A stretch of 64,000 bases of DNA from Streptomyces sp. CB01635 (GCF_002803065.1 NZ_NNBL01000002.1:731445-795444), one strand, 5' to 3'. Positions 41,925-51,103 are shown, counted from the first letter of the stretch. Program-made: numbers and translations. The notes: generated from the sequence alone by a model not told the origin.

Positions 41925-43388
41925 CTACCCCTTGAGCGCCGCCGACATCATCGCCTTCGCGATCGGCGCCGCCAGACCGTTGCCGCTCACCTCCGAGCGG
42001 GCCGCGTCCGACTGCTCCACCACGACCGCCACCGCGACCTCCTTGCCGGTGGAGTCGTCCTTCGCGTACGACGTGAACCAGGCGTACGGCGTCTTGCTGT
42101 TGTTCTCGCCGTGCTGGGCCGTACCCGTCTTGCCGCCCACCGTCGCGCCCGGGATCTGTGCGTTCGTACCGGTGCCCTGCGAGACGACCGTCTCCATCGC
42201 CGACTGGAGCTGCGAGGCCGTGGACGTGCTCACGACGCGCGTGCTGTCACCGTCGGCGAAGCTCTTGATCGCGTTGCCGTCGGCGTCCGTGACCTGCGAG
42301 ACCATGTGCGGGGAGGCCTGCTCGCCGCCGTTGGCGATCGTCGCCGAGACCATCGCCATCTGCAGCGGCGTCGCCGTCACGTCGAACTGGCCGATGCCCG
42401 ACAGGCCCGTCTGCGCCTTGTCCATGTCCTTCGGGTACACGCTCTTGGAGGCCCGGACCGGCATGTCCTGCTTGTCGTCGTTGAAGCCGAACTTCTCGGC
42501 CATCGCCCTGACCTTGTCCTGGCCCAGGTCGACGGCGAGCTTTCCGAAGACGTTGTTGCAGGAGTACTTCAGCGCCGTGCGGATCGAGGCGTCCTCGCAG
42601 GGCGCGGACGCGCTCTCGTTCTTCAGGTCCGTGGCCGTGCCCGGCAGCCGGTACGGGTTCGGGCTGTCGGTCTTCGCGTCCACCGACGAGTAGAGCCCGT
42701 CCTCCAGCGCCGCTGCCGCGACGACCAGCTTGAACGTGGACCCGGGCGGCAGCGCCTGCTTGATCGCCCGGTTCAGCGTCGGCTGGTCCTTGTCCTTCGA
42801 CAGCGCCGTCCACGCCTTGCCGTCCGTGGACGGGTCCGAGCCGCTGATCTTCGACGGGTCGAACGACGGCGTCGAGACGAGGCCGAGCACCTTGCCGGTC
42901 TTCGGGTCGATCGCGACGGCCGCGCCCTTCTTGTCGCCGAGCGCGCGGTACGCGGCCTTCTGCACCGCCGGGTCGATGGTCGTGACCACGTCACCGGGCT
43001 CGGTGTGCTTGCCGGTGACCGCGTCGACGGGGTTCTTGAGCCGGGTGTCCGTCCCGTCGAGGATGTCCTGGTAGATGCCCTCGAGCTGCGTCTGCCCGTA
43101 CACCTGCGAGCTGAAGCCCGTCACGCCCGCATAGAGCTCGCCGTCCTTGTACGTGCGCTTGTACGCGAGGTCGCTGCCCGTGCCCGTTCTCTTCGAATCG
43201 GTGACCGCCTCTCCGCCCACGATGATGTCGCCCAGGGGATACGCGTACTGCTGCATCACGTTCCGCCGGTTGTTCTTGTTGTCCGCGAGGGCCTGGCCGT
43301 CGTAGAACTGCACCCACGTCGCCCTCACCAGCAGAGCGAGCACGAGGAGCAGACAGAAGACCGAGGCGCGTCTGATCGTCTTGTTCAT
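41925..43388 (-). CDS. Penicillin-binding transpeptidase (PBP2/PbpA type)
   Basis: A 487-residue class B PBP with one N-terminal membrane anchor (7-22). Dimerisation region about 25-150 (NNRRNVMQQYAYPLGDIIVGG). Transpeptidase domain motifs: SxxK is STFK in LPPGSTFKLVV (about 217-225), SxN is SCN in LKYSCNNVFG, and KTG is KTGT in VGGKTGTAQHG (about 417). It cross-links peptidoglycan outside the membrane. The typical partner, an FtsW/RodA gene, is not adjacent; the protein stands alone with a shared terminator. It resembles the mycobacterial PbpA type found in several copies in streptomycetes. Confidence 0.93.
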   Translation of the reverse strand: MNKTIRRASVFCLLLVLALLVRATWVQFYDGQALADNKNNRRNVMQQYAYPLGDIIVGGEAVTDSKRTGTGSDLAYKRTYKDGELYAGVTGFSSQVYGQTQLEGIYQDILDGTDTRLKNPVDAVTGKHTEPGDVVTTIDPAVQKAAYRALGDKKGAAVAIDPKTGKVLGLVSTPSFDPSKISGSDPSTDGKAWTALSKDKDQPTLNRAIKQALPPGSTFKLVVAAAALEDGLYSSVDAKTDSPNPYRLPGTATDLKNESASAPCEDASIRTALKYSCNNVFGKLAVDLGQDKVRAMAEKFGFNDDKQDMPVRASKSVYPKDMDKAQTGLSGIGQFDVTATPLQMAMVSATIANGGEQASPHMVSQVTDADGNAIKSFADGDSTRVVSTSTASQLQSAMETVVSQGTGTNAQIPGATVGGKTGTAQHGENNSKTPYAWFTSYAKDDSTGKEVAVAVVVEQSDAARSEVSGNGLAAPIAKAMMSAALKG

Positions 43389-43505
43389 CCCGCACAGAAG
43401 ACGAGCGGACGAGAGCGGATCGTTCCGTTCCGGCCCGGTTTCTCAGTGAATCCTCATCAAGAGATCCGCGTCACGCCGGCCCGGACGCGGCCGCTGTCAC
43501 GAGGC

Positions 43506-44156
43506 TCACGCCTTCATGAAGCCGCCCTCGTACGCCGCGATCACGGCCTGTGTACGGTCCCGGGCCCCGGTCTTCGCCAGGACCGCCGCCACATGCGTCT
43601 TCACCGTGGCGGGGCCCACTCCCATCCGCCGCGCGATCTCCGCGTTGGTCAGGCCCGACGCCATGTGCCGCAGCACCTCGCTCTCGCGGCCCGTGAGCCG
43701 CGCCACCCACGCGGCCGCCGCGGGCCCGGTGTGCCCGTACTCCGCGGCGAGGGCGCGCACGGCCGCGGGGAAGAGCAGGGAGTCGGTGTGCGCGACGAGG
43801 CGCACCGTCTGCACGAGCGCGTCCGCCTCGGCGCGCTTGAGGAGGAACCCGGCGGCGCCCGCGCGCAGTGCCTCGTACACGTAGGCGTCGTTCTCGAAGG
43901 TCGTGACCACGACGATGCGCGGGGGCGCGGCCATCGATCCGAGGATCTGTTCCGTGGCGCGTATGCCGTCGGTCTCCGGCATGCGTACGTCCATGAGGAC
44001 CACGTCGGGCGCCAGCTCGCGCACCACGGACACCGCTTCGGCGCCGGTCGCCGCCTCGCCCACGACCTCGATGCCGTCCTCGGCGGACAGGATGGCGCGC
44101 AGGGCGCTGCGCACCATGCGCTCGTCGTCGGCGAGGACGACACGGATCGCGGTCAT
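43506..44156 (-). CDS. LuxR/NarL-type response regulator
   Basis: A 216-residue regulator. The receiver has the acidic pocket ADDE (9-12), phospho-acceptor Asp56 in VVLMDVRMP, Thr in VVTTF and Lys in FLLKRAE. The C-terminal LuxR helix-turn-helix (about 150-205) reads LTGRESEVLRHMASGLTNAEIARRMGVGPATVKTHVAAVLAKTGARDRTQAVIAAYEGG. It is the last gene of a three-gene minus-strand operon with its histidine kinase (51 nt gap) and a membrane protein. Its targets are unknown. Confidence 0.95.
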   Translation of the reverse strand: MTAIRVVLADDERMVRSALRAILSAEDGIEVVGEAATGAEAVSVVRELAPDVVLMDVRMPETDGIRATEQILGSMAAPPRIVVVTTFENDAYVYEALRAGAAGFLLKRAEADALVQTVRLVAHTDSLLFPAAVRALAAEYGHTGPAAAAWVARLTGRESEVLRHMASGLTNAEIARRMGVGPATVKTHVAAVLAKTGARDRTQAVIAAYEGGFMKA

Positions 44157-44207
44157 GGGGTGGTTCCTCTCATGCGATTCCTCGTGCGGTTGCCTCGTGC
44201 GTTCGCC

Positions 44208-45461
44208 TCATGCGTTCGCCTTCAGAGGCAGCCGTACCGACACCCGCCACGCACCGTCCGCAGGGCCGGCCTCGGCCGCGCCGCCCAGCAGCCGGGCCCG
44301 GTCCGCGATGCCGCGCAGCCCGTGGCCGCCGCCGGGGCGGGCGCGCGGCGGGTGCGGCGGCAGCGGGTTCTCGGCGGTGATCAGCAGGTCGTCGCCGTCG
44401 CGCGCGAGACGCAGAGCGAGGGACGTGCCCGCGTGCCGCAGCGCGTTGCTCAGCACCTCCTGCACGATCCGGTACGCCTCGCGGGACACCAGCGGCGGCA
44501 GCGCGGCCGGGTCCAGGGCCACGACATCCGCCTGTAGGCGCAGGCCGCCGGCCCGCGTGCGGCTCAGCAGCCCGTCCAGGTCGGCGGCGAGTGTCGGCGC
44601 GGGCGCCGTGGACGCGGGGTCGCCCGCCTCCCGCAACACGCCCAGTACGGCGTCGAGTTCGCCCACCGTGCGCCGCGTGGTGTCCTCGATCGCGGCGAGG
44701 GCCTCGCGGACGAACTCCACGTCGTGGTAGAGGACGCGGCGAGCCGCGCTCGCCTGGAGGGTGACCGCGCTCAGGGCGTGGCCCACCGAGTCGTGCAGCT
44801 CGCGCGCGAGCCGGTTGCGTAGGGCGAGGTCCGCGGCGCGCCGCTCGGCCACGACGAGCCGGTCCGCCGGAGTCGGCCCGAGGAGCACGGGCGCCCACCG
44901 CGCCAGGAGGGCACCGGCCACCGCGGCGCAGCCCGCGAGCGCCACGAGCATCGCCGCGCCCGCGACGGGGGCGAGCGCCAATGCCCACGCGTGGTGCAGG
45001 ACTTCGGGCAGCGCGAGGGCCGAGTCACGCAGCCCGGCGAACAGGGGAAGCACCATCAGCGTCACCGCGAACGGGGGCAGCGCGAGCGTCATCCCACTGA
45101 GTACCCCGCCGAATCCGAGGTGCAGCGTGAACCAGGCGACGGTCCGCCCTCGCGCGGCGCGGCTCCGGGGCGGCCCGTCGGCGAGTGCGTCGCCCGGCAC
45201 CCCACACAGCGCGCGCACCGCCGCCACCGAGATCGGCCGGGTCAGCGGGAACAGAGCGGTGACCGCGGCGAGCGGCAACCCCACGGCGAACGAGCCGAGT
45301 TGGAGGGTCAGTGAGGTGAAGACATCGCTCACGCCGGTGAGCGACCCGATGACGACCGAGCCCACCAGGACGTACGGCATGGCGAGTGCGCCGCCGAGGA
45401 TCAGATGGATCCACCGCCGACGCGCCCGCCGCCCGAACAGGGCGCTCCAGAAACCCCTCAT
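44208..45461 (-). CDS. NarL-type sensor histidine kinase (HisKA_3)
   Basis: A 417-residue kinase. The N-terminal sensor is membrane-embedded with about four to six spans (residues 18-190) and little extracellular loop, so it may sense membrane state or work through the partner at 45458. The dimerisation/phosphorylation helix is RLARELHDSVGHALSAVTLQASAARRVL with His223. The ATPase has the N-box VLSNALRHAGT and G-box GGGHGLRGIADRARLLGG. The start ATG at 45461 overlaps the upstream stop by ATGA. The cognate regulator follows at 43506. Confidence 0.93.
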   Translation of the reverse strand: MRGFWSALFGRRARRRWIHLILGGALAMPYVLVGSVVIGSLTGVSDVFTSLTLQLGSFAVGLPLAAVTALFPLTRPISVAAVRALCGVPGDALADGPPRSRAARGRTVAWFTLHLGFGGVLSGMTLALPPFAVTLMVLPLFAGLRDSALALPEVLHHAWALALAPVAGAAMLVALAGCAAVAGALLARWAPVLLGPTPADRLVVAERRAADLALRNRLARELHDSVGHALSAVTLQASAARRVLYHDVEFVREALAAIEDTTRRTVGELDAVLGVLREAGDPASTAPAPTLAADLDGLLSRTRAGGLRLQADVVALDPAALPPLVSREAYRIVQEVLSNALRHAGTSLALRLARDGDDLLITAENPLPPHPPRARPGGGHGLRGIADRARLLGGAAEAGPADGAWRVSVRLPLKANA

Positions 45462-46468
45462 GACGCCGTACGTCGCTCCGCGCGGCCCGCGAGGAAGCGG
45501 ACACCGACGGCGGCGACGAGGATCCCGACGATCATCTGGACAGCGTAGGTGAGGTTCATGACCGGCGTCGGCCGCCGGGTGATGTCGTCGACGCCGGCGA
45601 GGGAAGCGAGCGCGAGCCAGCCGCCCCAGCAGGCCACGGCCCCCGAGCCGAGCCACGCGAGGGCCAGCGGCAGCTTCACCGGCAGGCCGCCGCCGCGCCG
45701 GAAGGTGAGGGACAGCGCGCCGAGCACGGCGGCGGCGAGGAAGGCCACGTCCGTGGCCTCGAGGACGTAGAAGTCACTTGAACGGTCCGCGATCCGGGCG
45801 GAGCTGAGGCCGGTGGTCGCGCCGCACGCCCACAGCAGGTGCAGGGTCAGGGGGAACAGGGCGAGCACCGCGGCGGCGACCGCCGGGGTCCGCCGGGCGG
45901 CGTCGGCCGGGGGAGGCGGCAGCTCCCGGACCGGGCCGCGCCACGTGTGGCCCCAGCGGTCGCGCGCGTACAGGGCGAACAGGGTGCCGAGGGCGAGCCC
46001 TTGGAGGATGAAGCCGGTGTAGACGACCCCGAACACCCACTCGTCGAGGAAGGGTCCGCCCTTGGACCCGCCGTGGTTCACGGAGCCGCCGAAGGCCCTG
46101 ACCAGCAGCTGGAGCGGGTACCCGGTCATGATCGGGGTGAGCAGCCCGGTCGCGACCCACATCGGGAACACGAGGAGCCAGGCCGGGACGCGCCGCCCCC
46201 ACGGCCGGGTCAGCAGCAGCGCGAGGACGATCACGGCGCCGTCCATGAGCACGGTCACGCTGTTGGCGGCGGCCATCGACGCCCGGTGGTCGAGCAGCGG
46301 GCTGCCCTCGGGGATCCCGAGGTGACTCCCGCCGATCCAGGCGATCTTGAGCGTGAGGTACGGCAGGCACGACACCACGGCGACCGCCCGCAGCACGCGC
46401 CTGAGTCTGCCGCTGCGGAGTGCCGGTCGGGGAGCGGTACGGGAGGCGGGAGCGGCTGTCTGCGTCAT
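45458..46468 (-). CDS. Integral membrane protein, first gene of the two-component operon
   Basis: A 336-residue protein with about eight spans (first LRAVAVVSCLPYLTLKIAWIGGS near 28-50). YLTLKIAWIGGS, PMWVATGLLTPIMTGYPLQLLV and EWVFGVVYTGFILQGLALG are the clearest conserved-looking stretches. I recognise it only as a protein that accompanies such kinase/regulator pairs in actinobacteria. Overlap with the kinase gene suggests a sensory partner or a regulated transporter-like protein. Function not known. Confidence 0.8.
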   Translation of the reverse strand: MTQTAAPASRTAPRPALRSGRLRRVLRAVAVVSCLPYLTLKIAWIGGSHLGIPEGSPLLDHRASMAAANSVTVLMDGAVIVLALLLTRPWGRRVPAWLLVFPMWVATGLLTPIMTGYPLQLLVRAFGGSVNHGGSKGGPFLDEWVFGVVYTGFILQGLALGTLFALYARDRWGHTWRGPVRELPPPPADAARRTPAVAAAVLALFPLTLHLLWACGATTGLSSARIADRSSDFYVLEATDVAFLAAAVLGALSLTFRRGGGLPVKLPLALAWLGSGAVACWGGWLALASLAGVDDITRRPTPVMNLTYAVQMIVGILVAAVGVRFLAGRAERRTAS

Positions 46469-46584
46469 GCCCCCACGCTCCCGCGCCGCCCGCGCCCGCA
46501 CGTCGTGCCCACAGCCGATCCGCCTCCGCCGCACGGGGGAGGCCACGGCCGCCGCAGGCGCACGGGGCACCCGCCGTGTACCGC

Positions 46585-47055
46585 TTACGCGTCGAGCACC
46601 AGCACGTACTCGGGAATTTCCTTCCCGCGCGCGTGGGCGAAGCCCGAATCCTGGCCGATGACGCGGAAACCGCACTTCTCCAGGACGCGCAGCGAGCCGA
46701 TGTTGTCGGTCGCGGCGCGCGCGTGCAGCGGGCGCTCCGGGACCTCGGCGAGCAGCGTGCGGAGCGCCGCCGTGGCGAGTCCGCGCCCCCAGTGCGTGCG
46801 GTCGATCCAGTACGTGACCTGGAGATCGCCCGGCTCCCCGTACACGGCTGCGCTCCCCACGAGTTCGCCGTCGGCGACGACGGCGCGCACCACGTCGGAC
46901 GACGAGCGGATCCGCTTCCAGTGCGCCTCGAAGTGGTCCCAGTCGGACCCCCTGGGCGAGACGAACGCGGCGACGCGGGCCGCCTCCGGGTCGTTCATGT
47001 GCCGGAAGAAGACGCGGACGTCACTCTCCTCGACGGCACGCAGCGCGACCTCCAT
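46585..47055 (-). CDS. GNAT-family N-acetyltransferase
   Basis: A 156-residue acetyltransferase of the RimJ-like type. VALRAVEESDVRVFFRHMNDPEAARVAAF is the opening strand and helices; VTYWIDRTHWGRGLATAALRTLLAEV carries the acetyl-CoA pyrophosphate motif R/Q-x-x-G-x-G/A (WGRGLAT); HARAATDNIGSLRVLEKCGFRVIG is the final signature. The acceptor is unknown. The ATG (47055-47053) overlaps the IclR stop by one base (TGATG), so it is co-translated with that regulator. Confidence 0.9.
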   Translation of the reverse strand: MEVALRAVEESDVRVFFRHMNDPEAARVAAFVSPRGSDWDHFEAHWKRIRSSSDVVRAVVADGELVGSAAVYGEPGDLQVTYWIDRTHWGRGLATAALRTLLAEVPERPLHARAATDNIGSLRVLEKCGFRVIGQDSGFAHARGKEIPEYVLVLDA

Positions 47056-47828
47056 CAGAGCCTCCGTGTCGCAAGCGTCAGCCGGTCCCGGGCGTCGAAC
47101 AGCGCGTCCTTCACCATCTGCTCGTGCGCGGGGGTCAGGCGCGCCACCGGCACCGAGCAGCTGATCGCGTCGCGCGCCGGTGTGCGGTACGGGATCGCGA
47201 CGCCGAAGCAGCGAAGCCCCAGCGTGTTCTCCTCGCGGTCCACCGCGATGCCCTGCTCGCGCACCGTGTGCAGCTCCTCGATGAGCTTCTCGCGGTCGGT
47301 GATGGTGTGCTCGGTGAGGGCCGGGAGCGTCTCGGGGAGCATCTTGCGGACCTGCTCGTCGGTGTGGGTCGCGAGCAGCGCCTTGCCGAGGGATGTGGAG
47401 TGCGCGGGCAGCCGGCGGCCGACGCGGGTGAAGGGCCGCAGGTAGTGCTGCGACTGGCGCGTGGCGAGATAGACGACGTTCGTGCCGTCGAGGCGCGCCA
47501 GGTGGATCGTCTCCGTGGTGTCGTCGGAGAGCCGGTCGAGGGTGGGGCGGGCCGCGGCCACCACCTCGTCGCCGTCGATGTACGACGTGCCGACGAGCAG
47601 GGCGCGTACGCCGATGCCGTACCGCGTGCCTGTCGCGTCCGTCTCCACCCAGCCGAGCTCGACCAGCGTGCGAAGGAGCATGTACAGGCTGGACTTGGGG
47701 TAACCGACCGCTTCCTGGACGGCCGCCAGGGAGTGCATTCCGGGCCGGCCCGCGAAGTATTCGAGCAATTCCACGGTCCGTACCGCGGACTTGACCTGAG
47801 CCCCGCCGCCCGTCTCACCTGCCGACAT
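47055..47828 (-). CDS. IclR family transcriptional regulator, probable controller of the semialdehyde dehydrogenase
   Basis: A 257-residue regulator. Winged helix at about 10-75 (VKSAVRTVELLEYFAGRPGMHSLAAVQEAVGYPKSSLYMLLRTLVELGWVETDATGTRYGIG). The IclR effector domain (about 85-250) has TIHLARLDGTNVVYLATRQSQHYLRPFTRVGRRLPAHSTSLGKALLA and LGLRCFGVAIPYRTPARDAISCSVPVARLTPAHEQ, the small-acid binding region. It is divergent from the aldehyde dehydrogenase, with GTTC/GAAC repeats between, which suggests a ligand from uronate or aldarate catabolism. Confidence 0.92.
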   Translation of the reverse strand: MSAGETGGGAQVKSAVRTVELLEYFAGRPGMHSLAAVQEAVGYPKSSLYMLLRTLVELGWVETDATGTRYGIGVRALLVGTSYIDGDEVVAAARPTLDRLSDDTTETIHLARLDGTNVVYLATRQSQHYLRPFTRVGRRLPAHSTSLGKALLATHTDEQVRKMLPETLPALTEHTITDREKLIEELHTVREQGIAVDREENTLGLRCFGVAIPYRTPARDAISCSVPVARLTPAHEQMVKDALFDARDRLTLATRRL

Positions 47829-47897
47829 TCCCTTGACCCCTTCGTTCGACCAGAATTAGTGTCCTGAGTCCGTAGCGTATTCATCATCAGGGACAGC

Positions 47898-47925
47898 GTT
47901 CAGCATATCGAACAGCTGCTGTTCG
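47898..47925. promoter_or_regulatory. IclR operator candidate
   Basis: GTTC (47898-47901), GAAC (47910-47913) and GTTC (47921-47924) alternate at 11-12-nt steps, one helical turn apart. The right pair is the palindrome CGAACAGCTGCTGTTCG (47909-47925). It lies between the IclR gene and the aldehyde dehydrogenase. Confidence 0.55.
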
Positions 47926-47962
47926 TCGTCAGGTGAGCGGCACAAATCTGGAGGAACCCGCG

Positions 47963-49495
47963 GTGGCAGCAGCACCAGTCTGGAGTGTCGACCCCCGAAC
48001 CGGGAAGCAGCGGGAGCAGGTTGCGGTGGAAGCCACAGCCGAGGAGGTGGACCAGGCGGTCCGCGCCGCGCACGCCGCCACGGGCGCCCTCGCGGACCGC
48101 ACCGTGCGCGCCGCCTTCCTGCGCAGCGCCGCCGAGCTCCTCGACGCCTCCAAGGACCACCTGGTGGAGGCCGCGGACGCGGAGACCGCGCTCGGTCCCG
48201 TCCGCCTCACCGGTGAACTCGCCCGCACCAGCTACCAGTTGCGCGCCTTCGCGGACATCGTCGACGAGGGCGCCTTCCTGGGCATCGTCATCGACCACCC
48301 CGACGACTCGGCGACCCCGCCGATCCCGGACCTTCGCCGCTACAAGGTGCCGCTGGGCGTCGTCGCCGTCTACTCGGCGTCGAACTTCCCGTTCGCCTTC
48401 TCCGTGCCCGGCGGCGACACCGCGAGCGCGCTCGCCGCGGGCTGCCCCGTCGTCGTCAAGGCCCACCCCGACCACCCCGCCACCTCCGAACTGGTCGCCT
48501 CCGTGCTGCGCAGGGCCGCCGCCCAGCACGGCATCCCGGAGGGCGTACTCGGCCTGGTCCACGGCTTCGAGGCGGGCGTCGAGCTCGTGAAGCACCCGCT
48601 GGTCTCGGCCGCCGGCTTCACCGGTTCCGTACGGGGCGGGCGCGCCCTGTTCGACGCGGCGGCCGCCCGCCCCGTGCCGATCCCCTTCCACGGCGAACTC
48701 GGCTCCCTCAACCCCGTGGTCATCACGGCGGAGGCCGCGGCCGAGCGTGCCGAGCAGATCGGTGCCGGGCTCGCGGGCTCCATGACGCTCGGCGTCGGCC
48801 AGTTCTGCGTGAAGCCCGGCCTCGTCTTCGCGCCCAACGGTGCCGACGGCGACCGCCTCGTCAAGTCCCTCACCGACGCCGTCAGCGACACCGACGCGGG
48901 CGTGCTCCTCGACCACCGCATGCGCGACAACTTCGTCGCGGGCGTCGCCGAGCGCGCGGAGCTGCCCGACGTGGACGCCCCCGTGACCCCGGGCGCGGGC
49001 AGCGAGCACACCGTCAGTCCCGGCTTCCTCACGGTCCCGGCCCAGCGCCTGGCCACCGATGGCGGCGACCACGACCTCCTCCTCGAGGAGTGCTTCGGTC
49101 CGGTGACCGTCGTCGCCCGCTACGAGGACGACGCCGAGGTCACCTCCGTGCTCTCGCGGCTGCCCGGCAACCTCTCGGCCACCGTCCACCTGTCCGAGGG
49201 CGAGGCCGCGGGCCAGGGGCGCGGCGCCGAGATCCTCGCCGAGCTCACCCCGCTCGCGGGCCGCGTCCTGGTCAACGGCTGGCCCACCGGCGTCGCCGTC
49301 GCCCCCGCCCAGCACCACGGCGGCCCGTACCCGGCCACGACGTCCACGTCGACGTCCGTGGGCGGCACCGCCGTCGAGCGCTGGCTGCGCCCGGTCGCGT
49401 ACCAGAACACCCCCGAGGCACTCCTGCCGCCTGAGCTGCGCGACGACAACCCGCTGGGCCTGCCGCGCCGCTACGAAGGCCGCCAGGAACTCTGA
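47963..49495 (+). CDS. 2,5-dioxovalerate (alpha-ketoglutarate semialdehyde) dehydrogenase
   Basis: A 510-residue aldehyde dehydrogenase. The opening VWSVDPRTGKQREQVAVEATAEEVDQAVRAAHAA and the length fit the KGSADH (AraE/AldH-type) branch rather than betaine aldehyde dehydrogenases. SASNFPFAFSVPGGDTASALAAGCPVVVKAHPDHP is the NAD(P) site, FTGSVRGGRALFDAAAARPVPIPFHGELGSLNPV holds the general base Glu, and LGVGQFCVKPGLVF the nucleophilic Cys. It oxidises the KdgD product to 2-oxoglutarate. GGAGG 8 nt before the GTG at 47963 decides the start; a GTG at 47933 has none. Confidence 0.9.
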   Translation: MAAAPVWSVDPRTGKQREQVAVEATAEEVDQAVRAAHAATGALADRTVRAAFLRSAAELLDASKDHLVEAADAETALGPVRLTGELARTSYQLRAFADIVDEGAFLGIVIDHPDDSATPPIPDLRRYKVPLGVVAVYSASNFPFAFSVPGGDTASALAAGCPVVVKAHPDHPATSELVASVLRRAAAQHGIPEGVLGLVHGFEAGVELVKHPLVSAAGFTGSVRGGRALFDAAAARPVPIPFHGELGSLNPVVITAEAAAERAEQIGAGLAGSMTLGVGQFCVKPGLVFAPNGADGDRLVKSLTDAVSDTDAGVLLDHRMRDNFVAGVAERAELPDVDAPVTPGAGSEHTVSPGFLTVPAQRLATDGGDHDLLLEECFGPVTVVARYEDDAEVTSVLSRLPGNLSATVHLSEGEAAGQGRGAEILAELTPLAGRVLVNGWPTGVAVAPAQHHGGPYPATTSTSTSVGGTAVERWLRPVAYQNTPEALLPPELRDDNPLGLPRRYEGRQEL

Positions 49496-49546
49496 ACCCG
49501 CCCGCCCTCACCGGCAAGCCCGACCCGCACCTGGAAAACTGACCCG

Positions 49547-50155
49547 ATGGACATCGAACTCCCCGAACTCCCGTTCCCGCTGCGCACCTACGGCCCCGAC
49601 GGGCACTGGTCGTACGAGGACGGGGTGCTCACCGGCTGGGCCGGACCCCGCCAGGACCGCTTCGTGCCGCCCACCGGCACGGCCCTGGACCCGGCGTCCG
49701 ACGCGCCCCGCCTGCTCGGGGCGCCGAAGGGCGACTTCCAGCTGCTCGCCCGGGTCACGGTCGGCTTCACCGCCGCCTTCGACGCGGGTGTGCTCTATCT
49801 GCACGTCGGCGAGCGCGAGTGGGCCAAGCTCTGCCTGGAGCGCTCGCCCGACGAGCCGACCGTCTGCACCGTCGTCACGCGCGGCCACTCCGACGACGCG
49901 AACGCGTTCGTCGTGGGCGGCAGCACGGTGTGGCTGCGCATCAGCCGCACCGGTTCGGCGTTCGCCTTCCACGCCTCGCCGGACGGCGAGAAGTGGACCT
50001 TCGTCCGGATCTTCTCGCTGGGCGACGAGGAGTCCGCGGGAGCGGCCCTGGTCGGCTTCATGGCGCAGGCCCCGGTCGGTGACGGCTGCGTCGTCACGTA
50101 CGAGGCCATCGAGTTCCGCCCGAGCTGGCCGCAGGGCCTGAAGGACGGTTCCTGA
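49547..50155 (+). CDS. DUF1349 (concanavalin A-like fold) protein
   Basis: A 202-residue protein of the DUF1349 family, a jelly-roll fold related to laminarinase-type lectin domains. Typical phrases are WSYEDGVLTGWAGPRQDRFV, FQLLARVTVGFTAAFDAGVLYLHVGEREWAKLCLERSPDEPTVCTVVTRGHSDDANAFVVGG and VWLRISRTGSAFAFHASPDGEKWTFVRIF. No catalytic role is known. It follows the aldehyde dehydrogenase by 51 nt on the same strand, so it may belong to the same transcript. Confidence 0.9.
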   Translation: MDIELPELPFPLRTYGPDGHWSYEDGVLTGWAGPRQDRFVPPTGTALDPASDAPRLLGAPKGDFQLLARVTVGFTAAFDAGVLYLHVGEREWAKLCLERSPDEPTVCTVVTRGHSDDANAFVVGGSTVWLRISRTGSAFAFHASPDGEKWTFVRIFSLGDEESAGAALVGFMAQAPVGDGCVVTYEAIEFRPSWPQGLKDGS

Positions 50156-50271
50156 CACCTCGGGAACCCAGGGGCACCTGACCGCCCGGCCCGGGGAATG
50201 AGCCGCCGGAGCCGGGCGTTGAAGGGGGTCGCAGGGCACACCCTGCGCCGTACGAATCTGGAGTGACCCCC

Positions 50272-50988
50272 ATGCGCGTCGAGATCTGGTCCGACATAGC
50301 CTGCCCCTGGTGCTACGTCGGCAAGGCCCGCTTCGAGAAGGCCCTGGCCGCCTTCCCGCACCGTGACGGCGTCGAGGTGGTCCACCGCTCCTTCGAGCTC
50401 GACCCGACGCGCGCCAAGGGCGACAGCGGACTCGTCATCCCGATGCTCGCGCAGAAGTACGGCATGACCGAGGACCAGGCGCAGGCCGCCGAGCGCAACC
50501 TCGGCGAGAACGCCGCCTCCGAGGGCCTCGCCTACCTCACCGAGGGCCGCGACCACGGCAACACCTTCGACATGCACCGCCTCCTCCACTTCGCGAAGGA
50601 GCAGGGCCGCCAGGACGAGCTGATCGGCCTCCTGTACCGCGCGAACTTCGCCGACGAGCGGTCCGTCTTCGCCGACGCCGACGGGTACCTGATCAGCCTC
50701 GCCGCCGAGGCCGGACTCGACGCCGACGAGGCCCGCGCCGTCCTCGCCGACCCCGCCCGGTACGCCGACGACGTGCGTGCCGACGAGCGCGAGGCCGCCG
50801 AGCTCGGCGCGAACGGCGTGCCCTTCTTCGTCCTCGACCGCAAGTACGGCGTCTCCGGCGCCCAGCCCGCCGAGGTCTTCGCCCAGGCCCTGGAGCAGGC
50901 GTGGGGCAGCCGCTCGCCGCTCCAGGTCATCGACAGCGGCGACGCCGAGGCCTGTGGCCCGGACGGATGCGCGGTCCCGCAGAACTGA
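50272..50988 (+). CDS. DsbA-family (FrnE-like) thiol oxidoreductase
   Basis: A 238-residue cytoplasmic DsbA/FrnE-type protein. The active site is CPWC (11-14) in EIWSDIACPWCYVGKARFEKAL. The helical insertion has NTFDMHRLLHFAKEQGRQDELIGLLYRANF and the cis-Pro loop is ELGANGVPFFVLDRKYGVSGAQP. The C-terminus ends in CGPDGCAVPQN, an additional Cys pair as in FrnE. It acts as a disulfide oxidoreductase or isomerase, often linked to oxidative stress. GGAG 8 nt before the ATG at 50272 decides the start. Confidence 0.93.
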   Translation: MRVEIWSDIACPWCYVGKARFEKALAAFPHRDGVEVVHRSFELDPTRAKGDSGLVIPMLAQKYGMTEDQAQAAERNLGENAASEGLAYLTEGRDHGNTFDMHRLLHFAKEQGRQDELIGLLYRANFADERSVFADADGYLISLAAEAGLDADEARAVLADPARYADDVRADEREAAELGANGVPFFVLDRKYGVSGAQPAEVFAQALEQAWGSRSPLQVIDSGDAEACGPDGCAVPQN

Positions 50989-51103
50989 CACGGGCCGCGG
51001 GAGCGGCACGCAGCCCCCGGAGCAGCACTTATAAGAGACGCTTAGGGGTACTGCTCAACAACACGCAATGGACCGATAGTTGGCCAGGCGGCACAGTGGA
51101 CTC

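Noticed and set aside
42111..44537. An 808-codon plus-strand open frame across the PBP and response regulator genes
   Set aside because: It spans two well-supported minus-strand genes and their gap; composition is Arg/Val/Asp-rich noise.
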